A stretch of DNA of 64,000 nucleotides from Spirosoma terrae (GTDB taxonomy: Bacteria; Bacteroidota; Bacteroidia; Cytophagales; Spirosomataceae), in the NCBI RefSeq assembly GCF_010435915.1, contig NZ_JAAFZH010000004.1:248001-312000 (forward strand), given 5' to 3'. Position 1 is the first letter of the stretch. Every line of letters begins with the position of its first letter. A model generated the notes under the pieces. The model made no database searches and was not told the origin of the DNA. It saw nothing but the letters and a program-made list of their open reading frames with translations. Positions 36,704-46,332 of the stretch are shown here, one piece after another. The position numbers and the translations under genes were made by a program.

Positions 36704-37456
36704 ATGATCCGTTACGGACTTATCGGATTTCCCCTAACCCACTCGTTTTCGCAACGATACTTTACTGAAAAATTCTCCCGGGAAGGCATCTCGGGGAGCC
36801 GCTACGATTTGTTTGAAATGCCCGACGTAGCAACGGCTCTTCCCGAACTACTGCAGACGCCCGATCTTCGTGGTCTGAACGTAACAATACCGCACAAACA
36901 AGCCGTTTTACCATTCCTGGACCGAATAGACGTATCCGCCCAAAAAATTGGTGCAGTCAATGTTATTAAGATCGAAACTGATGGCTCGATAACCGGCTAC
37001 AACTCTGATTATTATGGCTTTCGGCAATCACTAACGGACTGGTTATCGTCACTTAATCGCACAACAGATGGTCTGCAAGCTCTGGTCTTAGGCACGGGTG
37101 GCGCTTCAAAGGCGGTCATGGTGGCTCTGGCCGATTTACAAATCCCGTTCAAATCCGTATCCAGAACCAAAACAGATGGCAATCTGACCTATAGCGAGTT
37201 GCCCGATCTGTTATCATCCTACCAATTGATCATCAACTGTTCTCCCGTTGGTACGTATCCGAATACCGACGTAGCTCCCGACTTGCCTTATGATCAACTG
37301 ACCAGCCAACATTTGCTATACGATCTGGTCTATAACCCGGCCGAAACCCAATTCATGAAAATTGGAGTAAAACAGGGGGCAGCCGTACTGAATGGCTATC
37401 AAATGCTGGTCCTGCAAGCCGAAAAAGCCTGGGAAATCTGGCAGTCAGCCGATTAA
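36704..37456 (+). CDS. aroE: Shikimate dehydrogenase
   Basis: NADP-dependent step of the chorismate pathway, reducing 3-dehydroshikimate to shikimate. 250 residues from ATG 36704 (MIRYGLIGFPLTHSFSQRYFTEKF); the longer frame adds seven residues. The N-terminal substrate domain has the lysine in LNVTIPHKQAVLPFLD, and the cofactor domain has LVLGTGGASKAVMVAL (Rossmann glycines) and SVSRTKTDG (NADP-binding Ser/Arg). NGYQMLVLQAEKAWEIW is the usual C-terminal end. Other aro genes are not nearby. Confidence 0.96.
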   Translation: MIRYGLIGFPLTHSFSQRYFTEKFSREGISGSRYDLFEMPDVATALPELLQTPDLRGLNVTIPHKQAVLPFLDRIDVSAQKIGAVNVIKIETDGSITGYNSDYYGFRQSLTDWLSSLNRTTDGLQALVLGTGGASKAVMVALADLQIPFKSVSRTKTDGNLTYSELPDLLSSYQLIINCSPVGTYPNTDVAPDLPYDQLTSQHLLYDLVYNPAETQFMKIGVKQGAAVLNGYQMLVLQAEKAWEIWQSAD

Positions 37457-37499
37457 TAGAACGTAGTATATCTAGTCAAACACACGAAAACAATACCTA

Positions 37500-37784
37500 A
37501 TGCCACTACACGTTTTTGCCATCATAACAGCCAAACCTGGCGCCGGGGCTGCCCTGAAAACAGGTTTGCAGGATCTTGTTAGTAAAGTTCGAACCGAAGA
37601 AGCTTGCTTGTTATATGAGTTGTTCGATAGTACTGAACAGCCCGAAAAATTTATCATGAACGAGCTTTGGACCGACGAAGCAGGCCTACAGGCACATAAT
37701 CAGATGCCTCACATGAAAGAATTTGGCGAGCTGGCAAAAAACTGGCTGGCTGGTCCGCCCGAATTACTGAAAATTGAGCGGTAA
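37500..37784 (+). CDS. ABM (antibiotic biosynthesis monooxygenase) domain protein
   Basis: A 94-residue ferredoxin-like dimeric alpha-beta barrel. The family pattern is clear: VFAIITAKPGAGAALKTGLQDLVSKVRTEEACLLYELFDSTEQPEKFIMNELWTDEAGLQAHNQMPHMKEF, where H near MPHM and the EEACLLYEL stretch are typical. Members act as cofactor-free oxygenases or quinol-modifying enzymes; the substrate is unknown here. It sits between aroE and nagA on the same strand (44 and 35 base spacing), so it may be part of that transcript. Confidence 0.9.
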   Translation: MPLHVFAIITAKPGAGAALKTGLQDLVSKVRTEEACLLYELFDSTEQPEKFIMNELWTDEAGLQAHNQMPHMKEFGELAKNWLAGPPELLKIER

Positions 37785-37818
37785 ATAAGGTCTTTATCCG
37801 AAACTCTATCAACGTTTT

Positions 37819-38976
37819 ATGCAGGAATTCATCATTAAAAATGCCGTTGTATTCACTGGCGATACGTTTCTTTCTGGTCAATCAGTACGTATTGCGAACG
37901 GTTTTATTCAGGAAATTTCAGAGACCGATACTGATTTACCGGTTGTTGATTTTGAAGGCGATTATCTGATTCCGGGTCTGGTTGATTTGCAATTGTATGG
38001 CGGTTCTGACTTATTTCTGAACGAGAAACCGACTCCAGATACGGTTCGGCACATCTACGAGAGTCACTCGCGTAATGGCACCACGACGCTGCTGCCAACT
38101 ATTCATTCAACGTCGCTCGACATTATGGTTCAATCGGTGGCAGCCGTTCAGGCGGTTCGCCAGGAGAATCCGCTGGGCGTACCGGGTGTTCATATTGAAG
38201 GACCTTATTTTAATCCGGTTAAGCGGGGCGCTCATAGCACAGCATTCGTTCGTACGCCTGCCGAAGGAGAACTCGAAACATTATTCAGTCAGAATGCTGA
38301 TGCGATACGTATACTGACACTGGCACCGGAAATTCTTACGCCAGAGCAGCTGGACAAAATCAAAACATTAAAACATCCGAATACCCGATTATCGCTTGGA
38401 CATAGCAATGCTACGTATAACCAGGCAACAACCGCTTTTGATGAAGGAATTCCCCTGGCCACGCACCTCTATAATGCGATGCGTGGATTCGAAAGCCGCG
38501 AACCCGGAATAGTTGGTGCGGTGTTCGATCATCCAACCGTACGAGCCAGCATTATTGCCGACAGCTATCATTGCAACCCTGCTTCGATCAGAATAGCTTA
38601 CAAACTACTTGGCGAACGGCTGTTTCTTATTTCGGACGCGCTTTTTGCCAACCCGCCCCGCCCAACGTTTGAACTGGGTCAATTTATCGTTCATTTTGAA
38701 GCTGACCCGAACGGTCCCGGTCGCTACGTTAATAATGAAGGTAATCTGGCTGGCTCAGCCATTACGCTTATCGATTGTGTTCGCATTGCGGTTGAACAGG
38801 CGCAGATTCCGCTCCTGAACGCTCTTCGAATGGCATCACTGCTTCCTGCCGAAATTATTGGTCTGCATGACCAGATTGGTAAAATCGAACCCGGCTACGT
38901 AGCGAATCTTGTTCGGTTAGACCAATCCCTGTCCGTTAAACAGGTATGGCTGGCTGGTCAGCCTACAGAAGCCTAA
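37819..38976 (+). CDS. nagA: N-acetylglucosamine-6-phosphate deacetylase
   Basis: Amidohydrolase that makes glucosamine-6-phosphate for amino-sugar catabolism and wall recycling. 385 residues. Metal and substrate motifs: GDYLIPGLVDLQLYGG (the usual HxH is replaced by LQLYGG), VHIEGPYFNPVKRGAH with the metal-binding Glu, LGHSNATYNQATTAFDEGIPLATHLYNAM with two metal histidines, IADSYHCNP, and the catalytic aspartate in LFLISDALF. A T-tailed terminator follows. Enzymatic details such as metal content cannot be judged from sequence. Confidence 0.94.
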   Translation: MQEFIIKNAVVFTGDTFLSGQSVRIANGFIQEISETDTDLPVVDFEGDYLIPGLVDLQLYGGSDLFLNEKPTPDTVRHIYESHSRNGTTTLLPTIHSTSLDIMVQSVAAVQAVRQENPLGVPGVHIEGPYFNPVKRGAHSTAFVRTPAEGELETLFSQNADAIRILTLAPEILTPEQLDKIKTLKHPNTRLSLGHSNATYNQATTAFDEGIPLATHLYNAMRGFESREPGIVGAVFDHPTVRASIIADSYHCNPASIRIAYKLLGERLFLISDALFANPPRPTFELGQFIVHFEADPNGPGRYVNNEGNLAGSAITLIDCVRIAVEQAQIPLLNALRMASLLPAEIIGLHDQIGKIEPGYVANLVRLDQSLSVKQVWLAGQPTEA

Positions 38977-39010
38977 CGTACCGGTTTAGTTTTGGCCAGA
39001 CGGCTCTCAC

Positions 39011-39043
39011 ATAGCCCTCCTATTCTTTGTGAGGGCTATTTTT
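39011..39043 (+). terminator. Terminator of nagA
   Basis: ATAGCCCTC (39011-39019) pairs with GAGGGCTAT (39031-39039) around an 11-base loop, followed by a T run. It overlaps the end of the convergent ribD gene. Confidence 0.8.
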
Positions 39044-40051
39044 ATAGACACTCAATTCATCGTCGCCTACTTTCTCCCGATTGATTAACTCCCCCTGAAC
39101 AGTGGGCGCTTTGACACCTGCCTGGAGCATCGTATCACTACGAAACACACGCATTTCGTCCCATAACCCGATTTCCATGAACGAACGTAACAACGCTGCC
39201 CCTCCCTCAACCAGAACAGACTGAACGTTGCGGGCGTAGAGATCAGCCAATAGTTCAGGGATTGAATAAGCAACTACATACGTCAGATTATGTTGATTCT
39301 CATGTGTCTGCTCGCTTTGATGATAGACTATTGTTGGTTGCGAACAATCAAACAGATGTAAATCAGACGGTAACGAACGATTCCTGTCCACCACGATGCG
39401 AATTGGATTCGCTCCGGGCCACAATCGGGTATTCAGACGTGGATTATCATTCCGGGCGGTCGTGGTTCCTACCATAATAGCATCTTCTTCCGAGCGCCAG
39501 CGGTGAACCAACCGATGTGACAGATCGCCACTGATTTTGACGGGTTGCCCGTTTTCGGTCCCAATAAAACCGTTGGTGGTTTCGGCCCATTTCAGGATGA
39601 TGTAGGGCCGTTTTTGTTCAATAAATGTAAAAAAACGCGCGTTCAATTGAAGCCCCTGGTCTTCCAGTAAACCGGTTTCTACGTCTATCCCGGCTGCACG
39701 AAGTGTTGTAAACCCTTGTCCGGCAACCAGCGGATTGGGATCATTATTGCAGCAAACTACTCGCTTAATTCCTTTCTCGATCAGCAAATTAGCGCAGGGC
39801 GGTTGTTTACCGTAATGAGAGCAGGGCTCCAGCGTTACGTAGGCCGTACTTTCCGGCAATAAATGTTCATCCTGAGGCTGAATAGAAAAAATAGCGTTAC
39901 GTTCAGCATGCGCTTCGCCATACCGCTGATGCCAGCCTTCGCCAATAATCCGCCCTTGATGTTCTATAACACAACCAACCATTGGGTTTGGGCTCACATT
40001 TCCTCTACCCAGGGTTGCTAATTCTAGCGCACGACGCATAAAGTTTTCCAT
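39020..40051 (-). CDS. ribD: Riboflavin biosynthesis deaminase/reductase RibD
   Basis: Bifunctional enzyme of riboflavin synthesis, 343 residues. The N-terminal deaminase domain carries the zinc motif AHAERNAI and PCSHYGKQPPC (HAE and PCxxxxxxPPC), and VSPNPMVGCVIEHQGRIIGEGWH. The C-terminal reductase half begins near residue 150 (RPYIILKWAETTNGFIG) with VGTTTARNDNPRLNTRLW and VLVEGGAALLRSF for NADPH and substrate binding. Divergent from prmC with 114 bases between, an arrangement I know from related genomes. No other rib gene is in the window. Confidence 0.96.
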   Translation of the reverse strand: MENFMRRALELATLGRGNVSPNPMVGCVIEHQGRIIGEGWHQRYGEAHAERNAIFSIQPQDEHLLPESTAYVTLEPCSHYGKQPPCANLLIEKGIKRVVCCNNDPNPLVAGQGFTTLRAAGIDVETGLLEDQGLQLNARFFTFIEQKRPYIILKWAETTNGFIGTENGQPVKISGDLSHRLVHRWRSEEDAIMVGTTTARNDNPRLNTRLWPGANPIRIVVDRNRSLPSDLHLFDCSQPTIVYHQSEQTHENQHNLTYVVAYSIPELLADLYARNVQSVLVEGGAALLRSFMEIGLWDEMRVFRSDTMLQAGVKAPTVQGELINREKVGDDELSVYKNSPHKE

Positions 40052-40083
40052 ACAAAACGGCCAGTGAAGGGTCTTTATAAACA

Positions 40084-40130
40084 GAGTTTATGGCTCCTAG
40101 CAACAAACTATAAGCCATAAACCATAAACT
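40084..40130. repeat. Heptad-type repeat between ribD and prmC
   Basis: AGTTTATGGCT at the left faces AGCCATAAACCATAAACT at the right, so the segment can fold back. Units ATAAGCC, ATAAACC and ATAAACT have seven-base spacing. Same family as the repeats at 33952 and 41031. It lies in the shared promoter region of ribD and prmC. Confidence 0.6.
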
Positions 40131-40165
40131 TCCCTATTTTTGGCAAAATTACTCGACTTAAGTCA

Positions 40166-41014
40166 ATGGCCACCGCCAAACCACTATATCAACGGCTAAG
40201 CAAAAATATTACAGCCTACCCTCCCGAAGAAGCACGTGAAATGGCATTTATGCTACTCGATCATTATTTCGGCCTGCGTAAGACCGACGTATTGACCGAT
40301 AAACCGTTGCCCCCCAACCGGACAGAACCCGACTGGTTTAAAATACTGGAACGACTAAATCGGCAGGAACCCATTCAGCACGTCATTGGAACGACTATTT
40401 TCTGCGGACTGGAGTTTGAAGTATCTCCTGACGTATTGATTCCTCGTCCCGAAACCGAAGATCTGGTCCGGCTGATCATGCACGACTTTGCCGACCGTAC
40501 CGACGATGTGCACATTGTAGACATCGGTACCGGCAGTGGTTGTATTGCTGTCACGCTATCTCGTTTTCTGCCGCAGTCGGTTGTTACGGGCTGGGATGTT
40601 TCCGATGAAGCACTGACTCTTGCGCAACGTAACGCCCATAACCTGAATGCCGACGTTACGTTCACCATTCAGGATATCCTGAGTGTACCGGTTGACTTCG
40701 CGGAAAAATTTGACTGCGTAGTTAGCAATCCACCCTACGTAACGCGTTCCGAAGCCGCCGAAATGAACCGGAACGTATTAGATTACGAACCAGATCTGGC
40801 TTTATTTGTGGAAGACAGTGATCCGCTCGTTTTTTACAAAGCTGTAGCTGATTTCTGCGTTCGCCATTTGACTAAAGATGGGGCCTGTTACGTTGAAATA
40901 AATGAACGGTTCGGTAATGCGACTCAACAGGTATTTGCCGAACGTGGTTTTACGAAAATTCAGGTTTACAAAGATATTCATGGCAAGGATCGCAGTATCC
41001 GGGCCACTTTTTAA
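40166..41014 (+). CDS. prmC: PrmC, release factor glutamine methyltransferase
   Basis: Methylates the GGQ glutamine of peptide release factors, needed for efficient termination. 282 residues. N-terminal five-helix domain (1-80), then an SAM-binding domain with VDIGTGSGCIAVTLSRFLP (motif I), VTGWDVSDEALTLAQRNA, and the catalytic NPPY in CVVSNPPYVTRSEA, followed by YEPDLALF. Length and motif order are normal. Confidence 0.96.
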   Translation: MATAKPLYQRLSKNITAYPPEEAREMAFMLLDHYFGLRKTDVLTDKPLPPNRTEPDWFKILERLNRQEPIQHVIGTTIFCGLEFEVSPDVLIPRPETEDLVRLIMHDFADRTDDVHIVDIGTGSGCIAVTLSRFLPQSVVTGWDVSDEALTLAQRNAHNLNADVTFTIQDILSVPVDFAEKFDCVVSNPPYVTRSEAAEMNRNVLDYEPDLALFVEDSDPLVFYKAVADFCVRHLTKDGACYVEINERFGNATQQVFAERGFTKIQVYKDIHGKDRSIRATF

Positions 41015-41030
41015 GTTTATAGGTTAAATG

Positions 41031-41158
41031 CCTTCAGTTTTCAGTTTATGGTTTATAGTTTATAGTTTTCAGTTGGCTGACGCAGGAGAATCGCTACGTG
41101 TTAGTCAACTATAAACTGAAAACTGAAAACTATAAACTGAGAATTGAAGCCTGAAGAC
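41031..41158. repeat. Large inverted heptad-repeat element between prmC and moxR
   Basis: The left arm 41032-41081 consists of TTTTCAG, TTTATGG, TTTATAG, TTTATAG, TTTTCAG units in seven-base register. The right arm 41102-41157 has the complementary units (TAAACTG, AAAACTG, AAAACTA, TAAACTG). Between them are about 20 bases of ordinary sequence. The largest and clearest copy of the repeat family in the window; it fills nearly all of the prmC-moxR gap. Confidence 0.75.
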
Positions 41159-41162
41159 ATTA

Positions 41163-42137
<975 letters not shown>

Positions 42138-42179
42138 TTTCTTCAGGAATTTCTGCTTGCTTCTTTCTGTTTTGTTACC

Positions 42180-42692
42180 ATGAAGCAAAACAGTGTTTTT
42201 GTTGGCATTGCAGTCATTCTGGCGGGTGCATTGTGGATTTATGGTACGTATTTGTCTACCCCGAAGAAAGCGCACCGTTTGCCTGCTGGGGCTACGTCGC
42301 CCCAAGGGAAACGAGTTGAGAAAACGGATGCCGAATGGCGCGGATTATTAACGCGAAAACAATACGCCGTTACCCGCGAGCGGGATACCGAGTGGCCTAA
42401 CAGCAGCGAACTAACCCACGAGCATCGTGCAGGACTCTACAGTTGTGTGTGCTGTCATAACCCGCTTTTCTCATCCAGAACCAAATTCGATTCAGGTACA
42501 GGCTGGCCCAGTTTTTATGATCCGATTGTAGTCAACGCTATCTACACTGAACCCGACGGAAGCCGAACGGAAGTTCGTTGCTCCGTCTGCGATGCACATC
42601 TCGGCCACGTATTTACCGATGGTCCCGAACCAACCGGGCTTCGATTCTGCATGAATGGAACCGCTCTGTCATTCACTCAGGTCAGTCAGTAA
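42180..42692 (+). CDS. msrB: Peptide-methionine (R)-S-oxide reductase MsrB, membrane-anchored
   Basis: Repairs oxidised methionine in proteins. 170 residues with an N-terminal hydrophobic anchor or signal (VFVGIAVILAGALWIYG), so it acts outside the cytoplasm. Zinc-site cysteines CVCC and CSVC are present, with GTGWPSFYDPI, DAHLGHVFTDGPEPTGLRFCMNGTALSF, where the catalytic Cys is in RFCMN. Unlike cytosolic MsrB it is envelope-located; no partner reductase such as an MsrQ or DsbD gene is next to it. A hairpin with T run follows. Confidence 0.94.
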   Translation: MKQNSVFVGIAVILAGALWIYGTYLSTPKKAHRLPAGATSPQGKRVEKTDAEWRGLLTRKQYAVTRERDTEWPNSSELTHEHRAGLYSCVCCHNPLFSSRTKFDSGTGWPSFYDPIVVNAIYTEPDGSRTEVRCSVCDAHLGHVFTDGPEPTGLRFCMNGTALSFTQVSQ

Positions 42693-42697
42693 ATGAA

Positions 42698-42724
42698 AAA
42701 GACCCAGCAAATCTGGGTCTTTCT
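42698..42724. terminator. Terminator between msrB and the epimerase gene
   Basis: AAAGACCCAG (42698-42707) pairs with CTGGGTCTTT (42713-42722) around a five-base loop. A and T flanks allow use in both directions for these convergent genes. Confidence 0.85.
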
Positions 42725-42739
42725 ACTAGTTTAAATCTA

Positions 42740-43801
42740 TTACTTCAATATCGGTTCCAGGGCTTCCCGATTTGCATCGAGCCAGGCGTGAATATCGGTG
42801 ACTATTTCACGTATACCTTTTTCAGGTTTCCAGCCCGTCCGTTCCGTTACGTTCGTATTATCGGTAATATATAGCCGAATGTCAGCTGCCCGATTTTCGG
42901 CCACTTCCTTAATAGGAATGGTTTTTCCGGTCACTTCCTGACATATTTTGGTCAACTCCTGCAACGACGCGCTGCTTTCTACACCACCACCCGCGTTCAG
43001 GATTTCACCATTCACCTGATCCAGATGATGTAACTCCCAATCAATCAGGCGATACAGATCATCGATATGAAGCATATCGCGGGTTTGTTTGCCCGTCCCA
43101 CCATAGCCGATGTAAGATAACTGCTCCTCAAAGTAGTGTTTCGCAATCCAGAGCACCATCACGCCCTGATCTACTTTTCCCATTTGCCACGGCCCTGTAA
43201 TGACACCACAGCGGTTAATGACGGTCTTGAGACCATAGAATTCATTGTACTCCTGGATGAGAAGCTCAGAAGCCAGTTTTGTTGTACCGTATAGCGACCG
43301 AGCACCATCGAGCGGGAAGTTTTCGGCAATACCACGCGACGATACGCCCGCAACCGGCTGGTCGTCGGTAAGCACAAACCGAGTGTCTGCCTCCTCAAAA
43401 TTCAGCGTTTCGATTGTTTTGATCGGATAAACGCGGCTTGTCGACAGAAAAATAAAATTGGCTTTGTGTTTTAACGCGTAGTTCAGGCAATTGACCGTAC
43501 CGAACAGATTGGTATTGATCAGGTAGTCAGGGGTTCCGTCGAGTCCCGCCAGAACAGACGGTTCAGCCGAAGCCTCAATAACCGTATCAACCGCCGGTAA
43601 CGAATCAAAATCTTCTTTACTACGTATATCGCCGTGAACAAACTCAATACCGGCAGCTTTTAGCCGAGACAGACTCAATTCAGAACCGCGACGTTTCAGA
43701 TTATCGAGGGCAAAAATCTGGTAATCAGGATAGTTTTTCTTGAGCGCAATGGCCAACGATGAGCCAACAAATCCGGCCCCGCCGGTGATTAGGATCTTCA
43801 T
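42740..43801 (-). CDS. NAD-dependent sugar epimerase/dehydratase, CDP-paratose 2-epimerase-like
   Basis: Extended short-chain dehydrogenase of 353 residues that modifies a nucleotide sugar. N-terminal NAD-binding ILITGGAGFVGSSLA and FALDNLKRRGSELSLSRLKAAGIEFVHGDIR, which resembles CDP-paratose/tyvelose 2-epimerases. The catalytic Tyr and Lys are in SLYGTTKLASE. Other residues such as NRCGVITGPWQMGKVDQGVM are also of that type. The sugar product may feed surface polysaccharide, but substrate assignment is by resemblance only. Confidence 0.85.
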   Translation of the reverse strand: MKILITGGAGFVGSSLAIALKKNYPDYQIFALDNLKRRGSELSLSRLKAAGIEFVHGDIRSKEDFDSLPAVDTVIEASAEPSVLAGLDGTPDYLINTNLFGTVNCLNYALKHKANFIFLSTSRVYPIKTIETLNFEEADTRFVLTDDQPVAGVSSRGIAENFPLDGARSLYGTTKLASELLIQEYNEFYGLKTVINRCGVITGPWQMGKVDQGVMVLWIAKHYFEEQLSYIGYGGTGKQTRDMLHIDDLYRLIDWELHHLDQVNGEILNAGGGVESSASLQELTKICQEVTGKTIPIKEVAENRAADIRLYITDNTNVTERTGWKPEKGIREIVTDIHAWLDANREALEPILK

Positions 43802-43890
43802 AGTGACTGATTGAATGATTGATTAGTTGAATGACTGAATAAAAATGGGAACGTACCATTGATCGATTCAATCACTCAATCGTTCAATCA
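43802..43890. repeat. GAATGATT-type inverted repeat between epimerase and kup genes
   Basis: The left half is made of TTGAATGA, TTGATTA and TTGAATGA units, and the right half of TTCAATCA, CTCAATC and TTCAATCA, so the halves pair imperfectly. Different sequence from the TTTATAG repeats but the same idea: short iterated units in inverted arms filling an intergenic gap. Confidence 0.6.
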
Positions 43891-45834
43891 TTAGGAAGTG
43901 ATACGTTTGAGTTTAATATTTTCCACTGGCCGAATAACGAGTGGCACTTTCTCGATCTTAACCGAGCTACTGTCCAGCCCAAACCAGCGATCTTCTGAGG
44001 TTGTGAAGCTCTTGATATTGAAGTACAGATTCATGATGAACCGTTCCCAGAATGGAAGTTCGTTCTCGAACGAGAGAAATTTTTCCAGTACAACAAATCG
44101 GAAATCGCCAATAACGTTCTGCCCACGTAACGATTCGTATCGGCTGGTAATATCCACCTCTTTGTTACGTACCATGTCTTCAATAACCTTTCGGAAAAAG
44201 AGATTGATCCGTTGCTCAACGCGGAAACCTAACTTAAACGTCACTTTATAAGCATCATCCGGGGCAATCGTATTTACTTTATATTCCATCGTATACGGAT
44301 CATCTGTTGTGTCAACGTGTACGAACCAGTAGATATCTGCCCGTTTAGGCCGTTTCTGGAAGATGGAATAAATGATTTTCGATTCTATTTCTGATTGCCG
44401 GGCTGCGTTGCTCATAAACACCAGGTGAGTCGCATACTTCGGAATACTGATGTCCCGGCTTAACTCTTTAATAGCCTGAATGTAGTGGTCGATACGGACA
44501 TACTCCGTTAAGCGGAGTTTGATCTGGAATGCCCTCAGCCAGATAATCATAACCGCTGCCATCAGACCACCAATCAACACCGACACCCAACCGCCATGCG
44601 TAAATTTGGCCAAATTGGCAACCAAGAAGCATGACTCCAGAGCCAGATAGAACACCAGAAAGACAACAACCAGCCAGGCGTTATACTTGTGTGAGTACAT
44701 GTAATAACTAAACAGGATAGTACTCATCAACATCGTGAGCGTAATGGAAAGGCCATAAGCAGCTTCCATCCGCGACGACTCCCGGAAGTAGAGAACTACG
44801 CCAATACAACCGGCAAAAAGCAGCCAATTGATACTAGGAACGTAGAGCTGACCTTTCTGATTGGATGGATAACGTAGGCGAACTTTAGGCCAGAAGTTAA
44901 GCCGGATCGCTTCACTGATCAGTGTATAAGCGCCGGTAAGCATCGCCTGACTCGCAATAACGGTAGCAGCAGTTGCTACGCAGATACCAATAATGAGGAA
45001 CCAATCGGGCATCAGCGCATAGAACGGATTTTGCTCGCCCAGAGGCTGACCAACCAGACTTTCAACAAAAGCACCCTGTCCAAAATAGTTGAGCATCAGG
45101 CACGCTTTCACATAAATCCAGCTAACCCGAATATTGGCCCGACCACAGTGTCCCATATCGGAATACAGCGCTTCGGCCCCAGTGGTAGACAGGAAAACGG
45201 CCCCCAGCAACCAGAACGATCCCGGCGTTTGGGTCAGGAAGTCGTAGGCGTACTTTGGATTGATTGCGTATAGAATCGTCCAGTCATGGACAATATAATT
45301 AATGCCTAATACCCCCAGCATGGTAAACCAGATCAACATGATTGGCCCAAAAGCTGTACCGACCACGCTTGTTCCGAATGTCTGTATTAGAAACAAAACG
45401 GCCAGAATCCCAATAACGATGGGAACGGTTGGCAGATTTGGATAGAGAATTAACAACCCTTCAATAGCCGACGAAACCGAAATTGGCGGGGTTATGATAC
45501 TATCGGCCAGCAGCGCACTTCCCCCAATAATAGCGGGAATTGTTAACCATTTCGCGTGTCTTCTGACTAAAGCGTATAACGCAAAAATGCCACCCTCCCC
45601 TCGGTTATCTGCTCTTAGTATGAGCAGGACATATTTGATGGTAGTCTGTAAGGTAACTGTCCAGAAAATACAGGAGAGAGCTCCTCGAACAACGCTGACC
45701 GTAACAGGCTCGGTACTGCCAACAATCGAACGTAACACGTATAAAGGCGATGTACCAATATCGCCGTAAATAATACCCATTGCCACCAGTAAGCCAGCGG
45801 CACTTACGGTGTCTATCTGTTTTTTATCTTCCAT
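43891..45834 (-). CDS. kup: KUP-family potassium transporter
   Basis: Inner-membrane K+ uptake protein (KUP/HAK/KT family), 647 residues with about twelve membrane helices in the first 440 residues and a cytoplasmic C-terminal domain of about 200 residues. The signature is GIIYGDIGTSPLYVLRSIV near the N-terminus, RADNRGEGGIFALYAL, GGSALLADSIITPPISVSSAIEGL and GAVFLSTTGAEALYSDMGHCGR. A good TAnnTTTG promoter lies 47 bases upstream. No regulatory RNA such as a c-di-AMP riboswitch was recognised in the leader, which is short. Confidence 0.97.
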   Translation of the reverse strand: MEDKKQIDTVSAAGLLVAMGIIYGDIGTSPLYVLRSIVGSTEPVTVSVVRGALSCIFWTVTLQTTIKYVLLILRADNRGEGGIFALYALVRRHAKWLTIPAIIGGSALLADSIITPPISVSSAIEGLLILYPNLPTVPIVIGILAVLFLIQTFGTSVVGTAFGPIMLIWFTMLGVLGINYIVHDWTILYAINPKYAYDFLTQTPGSFWLLGAVFLSTTGAEALYSDMGHCGRANIRVSWIYVKACLMLNYFGQGAFVESLVGQPLGEQNPFYALMPDWFLIIGICVATAATVIASQAMLTGAYTLISEAIRLNFWPKVRLRYPSNQKGQLYVPSINWLLFAGCIGVVLYFRESSRMEAAYGLSITLTMLMSTILFSYYMYSHKYNAWLVVVFLVFYLALESCFLVANLAKFTHGGWVSVLIGGLMAAVMIIWLRAFQIKLRLTEYVRIDHYIQAIKELSRDISIPKYATHLVFMSNAARQSEIESKIIYSIFQKRPKRADIYWFVHVDTTDDPYTMEYKVNTIAPDDAYKVTFKLGFRVEQRINLFFRKVIEDMVRNKEVDITSRYESLRGQNVIGDFRFVVLEKFLSFENELPFWERFIMNLYFNIKSFTTSEDRWFGLDSSSVKIEKVPLVIRPVENIKLKRITS

Positions 45835-45880
45835 AAGGTAGGCTTGCGCCTTGTCGATTTACGACGGGGTCAAAACGGGG

Positions 45881-45888
45881 CAAAGATA
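45881..45888 (-). promoter_or_regulatory. -7 promoter element of kup
   Basis: On the minus strand this reads TATCTTTG, an exact match to the Bacteroidota -7 box TAnnTTTG. It would start the kup transcript about 40 bases before the start codon. No clear -33 TTTG was found. Confidence 0.5.
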
Positions 45889-46330
45889 ACCGATGTTTAT
45901 ATTTGTTAGACTTGGTACTAGCGAAACTTATGTTTTCTACCGATCAAGAAATCCACTAATAGATTTTGCCGGGCCTCCATTTGGGTACACTCATACATAG
46001 CCCGGCCCGCCTAACAGTTTGGGGCAAGATCGAACTGCTCATCATTATTCGCTTATAATCAACGCACTAGCCCCAGCTGACAAGTGTTATTTAATTGTTC
46101 TGACGCCAGAATAGAACGCTACAAATGATACGTTCCATTGTTCAATTTTCCGGACTAAATCATTAGTTAATAAATTTAAATTTTAGTACAAAAACCAAAC
46201 ATTAGTCTAATTCGTAGATAAAACGTTAACCAACCCTCCTATCAGGTTTTGTTTAATTAGGTGTGTTTGAGCAGATGGCCCGTTCTTTGGATGGGCCGTC
46301 TCTGTTTTTTGCCAGTAAATCATAACGAAA
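45889..46330. other. Gene-free region upstream of kup with orphan terminator
   Basis: About 440 bases without a supported CDS. It includes a 7-bp GC-rich inverted repeat (GCCGGGC at 45968-45974 with GCCCGGC at 46001-46007) and an AT-rich tract around 46150-46220. A plus-strand terminator at 46273-46310 has no upstream plus-strand gene, so an unannotated plus-strand small RNA may originate here. Confidence 0.45.
46273..46310 (+). terminator. Orphan plus-strand terminator
   Basis: AGATGGCCC (46273-46281) pairs with GGGCCGTCT (46293-46301, one G-U), loop 11 bases, then CTGTTTTTT. The nearest upstream gene, kup, is on the other strand, so this terminator would end an unknown plus-strand transcript. 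Confidence 0.6.
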
Positions 46331-46332
46331 AT

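Noticed and set aside
41031..41158. A CRISPR array
   Set aside because: Units are seven bases with no spacers, arranged in inverted arms, and no cas genes are present.
45835..45990. A c-di-AMP (ydaO-type) riboswitch in front of kup
   Set aside because: The predicted leader is only about 40 bases and lacks the conserved riboswitch elements.
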